From Chitinophagaceae bacterium UBA4412 (GTDB lineage: Bacteria > Bacteroidota > Bacteroidia > Chitinophagales > Chitinophagaceae), in contig DGQO01000028.1 of NCBI GenBank assembly GCA_002400445.1, positions 41,395-47,594 on the forward strand: a DNA stretch of 6,200 nt. The letters run 5' to 3'. Of the stretch, positions 1 through 4,911 are shown piece by piece. Numbering within the stretch: the stretch's first letter is position 1; every line of letters begins with the position of its first letter. The notes under the pieces were generated by a model. It made no database searches. It was not told the DNA's origin and saw only the letters and a list, made by a program, of their open reading frames with translations. A program made the translations under genes and the position numbers.

Positions 1-78
1 CATGAATATGATGCACGAATTCAGAAGGATGAATATTTAGAAACGGCAGGTGTAAACAATGCAGCCCTCACTCAATAA
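1..78 (+). CDS. C-terminal end of an upstream gene, probably HoxF (NADH-binding flavoprotein subunit)
   Basis: An open frame enters from the left edge and stops at TAA (76-78), leaving the last 25 residues, which begin HEYDARIQKDEYLE and end NAALTQ. No catalytic motif falls in this fragment. The identification is by position: in group 3d hydrogenase operons the gene just before hoxU is usually hoxF, the FMN- and NAD-binding NuoF-like subunit, and the stop here is only 9 nt before the hoxU ATG. The charged/aromatic run is compatible with the variable C-terminus of such proteins but does not prove it. Alternatives are another diaphorase subunit or an accessory gene of the operon. Confidence 0.5.
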   Translation, partial: HEYDARIQKDEYLETAGVNNAALTQ

Positions 79-87
79 ATTTTTGTT

Positions 88-795
88 ATGGCTCCCATCA
101 ACATTACGATAGATGATAAAAGAATGGACGTTGAACCCGGCAAAACGATTTTAGAAATATGCCGGGAACATGATATCCCCATCCTTACCATGTGCCACTT
201 AAAAGGAGTGAGCGATACAGGTGCCTGCCGCCTCTGCCTGGTAGAAATAGACGGCAGTACAAAATTATTCTCGGCTTGCACCACCAAGGCCACGGCAAAC
301 ATGATTATACATACGGCAACAGACCGCTTGAAAAGATACCAGCGCATTACCACCGAGTTGCTCTTTGCAGAGCGAAACCATATGTGTGCTGTGTGCGTGG
401 CCAATGGCAAATGTGAATTACAAAACCTGGGATACGCTGTGGGCCTGGATCACATCCGCTATCCACACCTGTTTCCGGAATGTAATGTAGATACTTCGCA
501 TCCCTGGTATGTAATCGATCACAACAGGTGTATTATGTGCACCCGCTGCGTAAGGGTATGTGCGCAAGTAGAAGGTGCACACAACTGGGATGTGATGAAC
601 CGCGGTAATAATGTGCGCATTATTTCAGATTTCAATACGCCCTGGGGAGAATCTATCACCTGTACTTCCTGCGGCAAATGCGTACACGCATGCCCTACCG
701 GCGCCATCTGGCCTAAGGCAATTGTGCAGGGACAATTGAATAAAAATCCTGGGCTCATTTGTGAACTGGTAGAAAAAAGAAAAATGGAAGTTTAA
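88..795 (+). CDS. hoxU: NAD-reducing [NiFe] hydrogenase, diaphorase iron-sulfur subunit HoxU
   Basis: The 235-residue product is about the usual length of HoxU and resembles the N-terminal third of complex I NuoG. It passes electrons between the HoxYH hydrogenase and the FMN/NAD site of HoxF in the cytoplasm. Visible cluster ligands in order: a ferredoxin-like [2Fe-2S] set C36, C47, C50, C64; a His-Cys set H98, C100, C103, C109 (NHMCAVCVANGKCELQ) for a [4Fe-4S] cluster; then two ferredoxin-type [4Fe-4S] motifs, C148-x2-C151-x2-C154-x3-C158 and C192-x2-C195-x2-C198-x3-C202-P. All ligands are intact. The ATG at 88 is chosen because the beta-strand leading to the [2Fe-2S] domain (INITIDDKRMDV) begins right after it. 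There is no Shine-Dalgarno, only an AT-rich leader. It sits 9 nt after the preceding stop and 28 nt before hoxY, so it is an operon member. A stand-alone NuoG is excluded by length and by the hydrogenase genes that follow. Confidence 0.93.
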   Translation: MAPINITIDDKRMDVEPGKTILEICREHDIPILTMCHLKGVSDTGACRLCLVEIDGSTKLFSACTTKATANMIIHTATDRLKRYQRITTELLFAERNHMCAVCVANGKCELQNLGYAVGLDHIRYPHLFPECNVDTSHPWYVIDHNRCIMCTRCVRVCAQVEGAHNWDVMNRGNNVRIISDFNTPWGESITCTSCGKCVHACPTGAIWPKAIVQGQLNKNPGLICELVEKRKMEV

Positions 796-823
796 TCATC
801 CGATTAATAATTATCTCAGCATT

Positions 824-1366
824 ATGGCAAAGAAAAAATTAGCAACAGTATGGCTCGGGGGATGCTCTGGCTGCCACATGAGCCTGTTGGATATTGATGA
901 ACGCATCCTGGATGTAGCAAAGCTGGCCGACATTGTAAAATGCCCGGTAGTAGATGGAAAGGAATTTCCTGACGTAGATATTGCCCTTGTAGAAGGATCT
1001 GTTACAAGTGATGAACACATGCGGGAAATCAAGCACATTCGTAAGCATTCTAAAATACTGATTGCCCTGGGCGACTGTGCCGTGATGACAAACGTAACCG
1101 GTATGCGCAATTACTTTAACCTGGCAGATGTAATCAACGCCTCATACCTCACAGCAGTGAGCAATGATGGCGAAGGAGAGATGCCGGACAATCCGCAGTT
1201 ATTAAAACTCATAGACAAAGTATTGCCGCTGCAGGAAGTGGTAAGGGTAGATTTTGTGCTGCCCGGTTGCCCGCCAGATGCAGACACTATTTTTTATGTA
1301 CTTTCTGAATTTTTACAAGACCGGGTACCTAACCTGGCCGAAGCTAAAAAATTAAAATATGGATAA
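824..1366 (+). CDS. hoxY: NAD-reducing [NiFe] hydrogenase small subunit HoxY
   Basis: The 180-residue protein is the short type of [NiFe] hydrogenase small subunit found in soluble cytoplasmic enzymes. It has no Tat signal peptide and lacks the medial and distal cluster domain of membrane-bound uptake hydrogenases. The N-terminal WLGGCSGCHMSLLD gives C14 and C17; GDC gives C85; LPGCPPDAD gives C149. Together these are the four ligands of the proximal [4Fe-4S] cluster that takes electrons from the Ni-Fe site in HoxH and hands them to HoxU. The ATG at 824 places the CxxC motif at the expected distance from the N-terminus. The stop overlaps the hoxH start by 8 nt, suggesting translational coupling of the two subunits that form the core dimer. 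Small subunits of group 3b are similar in size, but the adjacent HoxU points to 3d. Confidence 0.94.
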   Translation: MAKKKLATVWLGGCSGCHMSLLDIDERILDVAKLADIVKCPVVDGKEFPDVDIALVEGSVTSDEHMREIKHIRKHSKILIALGDCAVMTNVTGMRNYFNLADVINASYLTAVSNDGEGEMPDNPQLLKLIDKVLPLQEVVRVDFVLPGCPPDADTIFYVLSEFLQDRVPNLAEAKKLKYG

Positions 1367-2786
1367 TACCATTTTGATATCACCCGTAACCCGCATCGAG
1401 GGCCATGCTAAAATTTCTTTAATGCTGGATGAAACCGGCGAAGTAAAAGATGCGCAATTTCATGTGAACGAATTCCGCGGTTTTGAAAAATTCTGCGAAG
1501 GAAGAATGTATACAGAAATGCCAACCATTACACCAAGGATATGTGGCATATGCCCTACCAGTCATACGCTTGCCAGTGTAAAAGCCTGCGAGATGATACA
1601 GGGCATCCAACCCACCTACACGGCAAACCTGCTGCGGCGCCTCATGCATATTGGTCAGAATCTAAGCAGTCATGCACTTTCATTTTTCCACCTTTCTGCT
1701 CCCGATTTTCTCTTAGGCTACGATAGTGATCCGGCTACCAGAAATATTCTGGGTGTGGCAGAAAAATATCCTGACATAGCTGTAAGGGGCATCCGGTTGC
1801 GCAAGTTTGGCCAGGAACTTAGCCAGCGCATTACCGGAAAGAAAATTCATATCATGGGCATAGTGCCAGGTGGTATGGCTTACCCCCTCACCGAAGATAA
1901 CCGAAGAGCCTTGCTGGATTGGATACCCGAAGCAAAAGAAACCGTGAAAATAGCGCTGAAACTGATCAAAGATTTCCAGGCTGCCAATGAGGAAATGGTG
2001 TATAGTTTTGCTCCCTCCCCCACTTTATACCTTGGCACGGTGGGCCCCAATGGCGAACATGAGTTATACGATGGAAAACTTCGCTTTATGGATAGCGAGG
2101 GCCAAATTTTGCATGATCAGCTCGAGCCTTCCCGGTATTTAGAATTTATTGCAGAACGGCCGGTATCATGGTCATACCTCAAATATCCATACTATAAACC
2201 TTTGGGCTTTGAGAAAGGCATCTACCGGGTAGGACCACTCGCCCGGCTCAATGTATGCAATAGCATGAAAACGCCACTGGCGCAATTGGAATTTGAAGCA
2301 TTTAAAAAGATGAATGCCGGAAAGCCCGTGCATGGCACTTTCTTCTATCACTACACCCGGCTCATAGAAACCCTGGGAGACGTGGAAATTGCAGAAAGCA
2401 TTTTAAATGATCCACAAGTCACTTCAACCCATATTCAGCACCACGGCCAGTGGAACTACGCCGAAGGCATTGGCAGTTCTGAAGCGCCAAGAGGTACGCT
2501 ATTTCATCATTACAAAACAGATGAAACAGGTAAGTTGCTCAATGTAAACCTGCTGATTGCCACCGGGCAAAATAATCCATCCATGAACTATTCTGTGCTG
2601 GAAGTAGCCAGGCAATACGTGCATGGCAAAGATGTAAAAGAAGGTATGCTTAACCGGGTAGAATCTACCATCCGCTGCTACGATCCTTGCCTCTCCTGCA
2701 GCACACATGCCATGGGGCAAATGCCTATGGCCATTGAAGTGTTAGACTTTACGGGAAAGCAGATTTTAAACATCAGGAGAGACTAG
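1359..2786 (+). CDS. hoxH: NAD-reducing [NiFe] hydrogenase large (catalytic) subunit HoxH
   Basis: The 475-residue catalytic subunit holds the Ni-Fe(CN)2CO centre that cleaves or forms H2. The N-terminal signature [12 protein letters not shown] is at residues 8-19. The L1 motif [10 protein letters not shown] gives ligands C62 and C65. The L2 motif [10 protein letters not shown] near the C-terminus gives C444 and C447. H450 is the conserved residue after which the maturation protease cuts, so the primary product carries a 25-residue extension (A451-D475, beginning AMGQMP). All four nickel/bridging cysteines are present and the length is normal for group 3d large subunits. The ATG at 1359 lies inside the last codons of hoxY (8-nt overlap) and is the only start that keeps the RIEGH region near the N-terminus. 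The TAG stop at 2784-2786 lies inside the convergent protease gene. A group 3b enzyme is the main alternative; HoxU upstream and the L2 sequence favour 3d. Confidence 0.95.
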   Translation: MDNTILISPVTRIEGHAKISLMLDETGEVKDAQFHVNEFRGFEKFCEGRMYTEMPTITPRICGICPTSHTLASVKACEMIQGIQPTYTANLLRRLMHIGQNLSSHALSFFHLSAPDFLLGYDSDPATRNILGVAEKYPDIAVRGIRLRKFGQELSQRITGKKIHIMGIVPGGMAYPLTEDNRRALLDWIPEAKETVKIALKLIKDFQAANEEMVYSFAPSPTLYLGTVGPNGEHELYDGKLRFMDSEGQILHDQLEPSRYLEFIAERPVSWSYLKYPYYKPLGFEKGIYRVGPLARLNVCNSMKTPLAQLEFEAFKKMNAGKPVHGTFFYHYTRLIETLGDVEIAESILNDPQVTSTHIQHHGQWNYAEGIGSSEAPRGTLFHHYKTDETGKLLNVNLLIATGQNNPSMNYSVLEVARQYVHGKDVKEGMLNRVESTIRCYDPCLSCSTHAMGQMPMAIEVLDFTGKQILNIRRD

Positions 2787-3243
2787 CCAGTTGCGATAAG
2801 ATCCAGGCTTCTATTTGCTTTGTAGCCTCTGCGGCATCTTTGCGGGCAGGCGCAGATAATTCATTACTAAGTTCTAATGCCTGCACAGGAATTTCGCAGA
2901 GGAAAAATGTGGTATGATCACCATATAATTTTTGTACCAATTGTGCAAGCACCTGCGGCTGAATATGGTGGGTAAAGGAACGACTACCGCTACCTGTACT
3001 ATTCTTTTGCAACAGGTTAATATTTGCTTTTGCAGCGCTGATGCTGGCATCTACAAACAGCACAGCAACATAAGCCGACAAGCTTTCTGCTAAACCGATG
3101 TCAAGTTGTTGCACATAGAGAAAATTAGCCCGGTGGCTGTATTCCTTTTCCAGTGCCTCGCACACCATACCTGCCACGGCATCATCTCCCCTTAGCGCAT
3201 TTCCAATGGCGATAATCAACATTTTTTGGGCTTGTACTTCCAT
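2773..3243 (-). CDS. hoxW: Hydrogenase maturation protease (HoxW/HycI family, peptidase M52)
   Basis: Nickel-dependent endopeptidases of this family remove the C-terminal peptide of the [NiFe] large subunit once the metal centre is assembled; here the natural substrate is HoxH. The N-terminal strand and loop MLIIAIGNALRGDDAVAG is the family signature. By comparison with HybD, D21 corresponds to the first metal-binding acid, D65 (in VLFVDAS) to the second, and H92 or H93 (in SFTHHIQPQ) to the histidine ligand. The usual glycine after the DD pair is alanine here. The frame gives 156 residues. The family normally starts just before LII, so the second ATG (3220-3222, giving 149 residues) with its A-rich leader may be the true start. 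The gene is convergent with hoxH, overlapping it by 14 nt, and must have its own promoter in the spacer at 3244-3331. In the classical hoxFUYHWI order this gene instead follows hoxH on the same strand. Confidence 0.87.
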   Translation of the reverse strand: MEVQAQKMLIIAIGNALRGDDAVAGMVCEALEKEYSHRANFLYVQQLDIGLAESLSAYVAVLFVDASISAAKANINLLQKNSTGSGSRSFTHHIQPQVLAQLVQKLYGDHTTFFLCEIPVQALELSNELSAPARKDAAEATKQIEAWILSQLASLS

Positions 3244-3331
3244 GTGGTGCTTGTTGCAGGCAAGTTAGGATTTCAAAGCCGTAAAAGAAAAGACCAACGG
3301 CTTACTAATGATAATGCTGTTTCTTTACAGT
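3244..3331. promoter_or_regulatory. Divergent spacer expected to hold the promoters of hoxW and the MBL hydrolase gene
   Basis: This 88-nt spacer separates two divergent genes, so start signals for both strands must lie in it or inside the adjacent coding ends. I found no convincing Bacteroidota-type promoter (TTTG, 19-21 nt, TAnnTTTG) on either strand. The closest is TACGGCTTTG on the minus strand, whose TA-to-TTTG spacing is wrong. The assignment rests on gene geometry only. Confidence 0.35.
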
Positions 3332-4096
3332 ATGGGTCTAAATTTCGCATCCCTCAGTTCAGGCAGCAATGGCAACTGCTATTACATTAGCGGCGGCGAG
3401 GATGCAATACTTGTAGATGCCGGCCTTAGCTACCCAGAAATGATGAAGAGAATGAAGGAACTTGGGCTTTCCTTTACTAACATCAAAGGTATTTTTGTTA
3501 CGCATGAACACAAGGATCACAGCCGTGGGCTGAGTACGCTGGCCAATAAGCACCGGATACACGTTTACGTTACAGAGAAAACGAGGACTACGGGGATAAA
3601 ACTCATCAGGCATTTGGCGGTTCCGTTGGTTGCACATCAAACCATCACTGTTGGTGCTATGCAAATTACAGCCCTCCCTGTGTGCCATGATGCAGCAGAC
3701 CCTCATGCATTTCTTATTAACTACCAGGGATACAACCTGGGTATTTTCACAGATCTTGGCCATGCCTGCGATGAGGTAACAAAATATTTTTCCCTTTGCG
3801 ATGCAGCCTTGCTGGAATTTAACCATGATGAAAAATTATTGGCAGATGGTGAATACAGCCCAAGACTAAAAGAAAGAATTTTTAGTAACTTAGGACATCT
3901 TTCTAACCGGCAGGCTGTAAGTCTAATTGCAGAAAGTGGTTCAAGGTTGAAAACAGTATTTGCAGGTCACTTATCATTAAAAAATAATAGTGTGACCCAC
4001 GTGGAAAACGCCCTTGCAGCACTAACGCAACCACCCAGTCTTTGCATCCTGCCTGCAGAGACGCCTGTAATGTTTACCTTGGTTGGAAGCGAATAA
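3332..4096 (+). CDS. MBL-fold metallohydrolase, YycJ/WalJ family (putative exonuclease)
   Basis: The 254-residue cytoplasmic protein has a metallo-beta-lactamase fold. It begins MGLNFASLSSGSNGNCYYI, the typical opening of the YycJ/WalJ family, which is why the ATG at 3332 is preferred over one at 3308 that would add eight hydrophobic residues. The dinuclear metal site is visible as THEHKDH (57-63), then H119-D120 in PVCHDA and D141 in IFTDLGH. Further family landmarks are LLEFNHD, an RIFSNLGHLSN stretch and, near the end, GHLSLKNN. Members are thought to be nucleic-acid hydrolases; WalJ of Firmicutes is linked to the WalRK operon and DNA integrity, but the exact reaction is not settled. The gene is divergent from hoxW and has no evident link to hydrogenase. 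No defect is seen in the metal ligands. Confidence 0.88.
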   Translation: MGLNFASLSSGSNGNCYYISGGEDAILVDAGLSYPEMMKRMKELGLSFTNIKGIFVTHEHKDHSRGLSTLANKHRIHVYVTEKTRTTGIKLIRHLAVPLVAHQTITVGAMQITALPVCHDAADPHAFLINYQGYNLGIFTDLGHACDEVTKYFSLCDAALLEFNHDEKLLADGEYSPRLKERIFSNLGHLSNRQAVSLIAESGSRLKTVFAGHLSLKNNSVTHVENALAALTQPPSLCILPAETPVMFTLVGSE

Positions 4097-4106
4097 AATG
4101 ATTCAG

Positions 4107-4124
4107 ATCAGCCGAAGTTCTGAT
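4107..4124 (+). terminator. Weak stem-loop after the MBL gene
   Basis: ATCAG (4107-4111) and CTGAT (4120-4124) can pair over an 8-nt loop, 10 nt past the MBL stop. The stem is short and AT-rich and no T-run follows, so a role as terminator is only a possibility. Confidence 0.15.
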
Positions 4125-4176
4125 TAAAGACAGGCTGCAACTCTTTGAATTTATTCAACTTTAAAATAAAAAAGAA

Positions 4177-4443
4177 ATGCCAAACTCAAAAGGAAGGCAT
4201 GCACATAAGCATACCCACCAGCATAGCACCAAGCAAACAAAAGCAGCCGCTACTCCTGCAAAAAATAAAGCCAGCAAAGTGGCCATTATCTTTTTCGCAT
4301 TCCTCGGCCTGGGCATTGGATTTTTCATAGATGGCTCAAGCGCAATCACTATTTTAAGCGGTGCTGTAATTGGAGCAATAGTAGGATATTTATTTGGGCA
4401 CCAAATAGATAAAAGCATCAGCAGCACTAGCAGTACTAAATGA
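4177..4443 (+). CDS. Small His-rich two-helix membrane protein, function unknown
   Basis: The 88-residue protein is not one I can assign to a named family. It has three parts. Residues 1-34 are basic and hydrophilic and contain an alternating histidine run, H8, H10, H12, H14, H16 (HAHKHTHQH), followed by an Ala/Lys-rich linker. Residues 35-51 (VAIIFFAFLGLGIGFFI) are a first hydrophobic helix. After a short DGSSA turn, residues 57-74 form a second, glycine-spaced helix (SGAVIGAIVGYLFG). The tail (75-88) is Ser/Thr-rich. A helical hairpin in the inner membrane with both ends in the cytoplasm fits the positive N-terminus. The ATG at 4177 follows an A-rich leader (AAAATAAAAAAGAA), usual for this phylum. 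It reads in the same direction as the MBL gene but 80 nt after it, so it probably has its own promoter. Metal binding by the histidines is a guess from composition. Confidence 0.72.
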   Translation: MPNSKGRHAHKHTHQHSTKQTKAAATPAKNKASKVAIIFFAFLGLGIGFFIDGSSAITILSGAVIGAIVGYLFGHQIDKSISSTSSTK

Positions 4444-4462
4444 GTTCAGTCTTATCCTGAAC
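4444..4462 (+). terminator. Inverted repeat directly after the small membrane protein gene
   Basis: GTTCAG (4444-4449) and CTGAAC (4457-4462) form a perfect 6-bp stem over a 7-nt loop, starting at the first base after the TGA stop. Only a weak TTTTA follows, about 8 nt further on. It could be an inefficient terminator or a 3'-end processing hairpin. Confidence 0.28.
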
Positions 4463-4484
4463 CTGGAGTTTTAGATCTCAGGCA

Positions 4485-4500
4485 ATGTAAATATTTACAT
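4485..4500. promoter_or_regulatory. Perfect 16-bp AT-rich palindrome, candidate operator
   Basis: ATGTAAATATTTACAT is its own reverse complement over all 16 bases. It lies 41 nt after the small membrane protein gene, within the spacer before the PAS kinase, which starts about 410 nt further on. Such symmetry is typical of a site for a dimeric helix-turn-helix regulator. No regulator is encoded next to it, and no recognisable promoter can be placed against it with confidence. AT-rich DNA makes short palindromes common, but 16 perfect bases is long for chance. Confidence 0.35.
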
Positions 4501-4502
4501 AG

Positions 4503-4515
4503 GATTCGATGAATC
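4503..4515. repeat. Short inverted repeat next to the 16-bp palindrome
   Basis: GATTC (4503-4507) and GAATC (4511-4515) are inverted copies around GAT, beginning two bases after the 16-bp palindrome. The sequence differs from the palindrome, so it is not a second copy of the same operator. It may be fortuitous. Confidence 0.25.
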
Positions 4516-4620
4516 ACGAAAGTTTGTTTGACAGATTTCGCTTAATTTGCTCACTGAAACCGACTCTGCCAAATACTATGATATCCTAAGAAGCCAGGTT
4601 AGACTATTTCAGGTACTAGA

Positions 4621-4708
4621 GAAAACATCCCCCTGTTTGCACCGTACTGAAATGAAAAATAGCAGCATGATAAGTAATGATACTGCCCAGTTGACACAGG
4701 GGGTTTTC
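4621..4708. repeat. Long-range inverted repeat CCCCCTGT / ACAGGGGG
   Basis: CCCCCTGT (4629-4636) is exactly complementary to ACAGGGGG (4696-4703), with 59 nt between. Just outside, GAAAA (4621-4625) can pair with TTTTC (4704-4708), leaving CAT (4626-4628) bulged, so 13 pairs form in all. The G/C-rich arm stands out in an AT-rich spacer. It could be the closing stem of a small structured RNA, the ends of a very small degenerate element, or chance. No target-site duplication was noticed. Confidence 0.35.
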
Positions 4709-4825
4709 GTATGGTGTATGATCAGGCCGATTACCCATCCATTGCAAAATTTTATTTTCAGAGGTAAGGTGGAATCTTTTGAAGATTTCCTTTTGACCCT
4801 ATCTGCGCATACCATAAAAAGCTAA
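4652..4825 (+). CDS. Doubtful small ORF, unknown (possible gene remnant)
   Basis: From the ATG at 4652 the frame gives 57 residues, MKNSSMISND at the start and GKVESFEDFLLTLSAHTIKS at the end. The same frame is open from 4547 (TTG) and would give 92 residues. The second half, with VFVWCMIRPITHP and FRGKVESFEDFL, looks more protein-like than the first and could be the end of a once longer gene. No ribosome binding site, signal peptide or known motif is seen, and the frame overlaps the inverted repeat at 4621-4708. It may be non-coding. Confidence 0.2.
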   Translation: MKNSSMISNDTAQLTQGVFVWCMIRPITHPLQNFIFRGKVESFEDFLLTLSAHTIKS

Positions 4826-4911
4826 CCTGTCACAATGCATCTCACATCTAAGATTAAAATAGAAATATTGCTTCCATCCTGGGTATAATCGGGGATATTA
4901 ATTCTAAAACA

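Larger units (their letters stand above)
4444..4911. other. Spacer of about 470 nt without a confident gene
   Basis: Between the small membrane protein and the PAS kinase no frame gives a product I recognise. The left third holds the inverted repeats at 4444-4462, 4485-4500 and 4503-4515. The middle holds the long-range inverted repeat 4621-4708 and a doubtful 57-codon frame (4652-4825). An imperfect hairpin lies at 4771-4790 (GGAATCTT with AAGATTTCC, one bulged base) followed by TTTTG. The right end (4826-4911) is AT-rich and should hold the start signals of the kinase gene; TATAAT occurs at 4884-4889 but without a properly spaced upstream element. No tRNA cloverleaf was seen. Confidence 0.6.

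Noticed and set aside
97..109. Spacing H98-x-C100 in HoxU differs from the H-x3-C motif of NuoG
   Set aside because: From memory of the family, HoxU proteins commonly have NHxCxxC at this place, so it is a family trait and not an oddity of this protein. The given coordinates are only a pointer near the gene start; the codons lie at about 379-414.
4145..4158. TTGAA-TTTA-TTCAA inverted repeat ahead of the small membrane protein gene
   Set aside because: Five-base AT-rich arms are expected often by chance in such a spacer; no other support for an operator.
4161..4427. Minus-strand open frame of 88 codons across the small membrane protein
   Set aside because: It mirrors the plus-strand gene, is rich in Cys/Leu runs from antisense reading, and has no leader of its own; the plus-strand reading gives a coherent two-helix protein.
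4523..4549. TTTG and TTAATTTG, partly like a Bacteroidota -33/-7 promoter
   Set aside because: The gap is about 15 nt instead of 19-21 and the -7 element has T in place of A; no confident gene starts just downstream.
4884..4889. TATAAT before the PAS kinase start, resembling a sigma-70 -10 box
   Set aside because: The nearest TTGCTT (4868-4873) is only 10 nt upstream, and the main sigma factor of Bacteroidota prefers TAnnTTTG, so this is not called a promoter.
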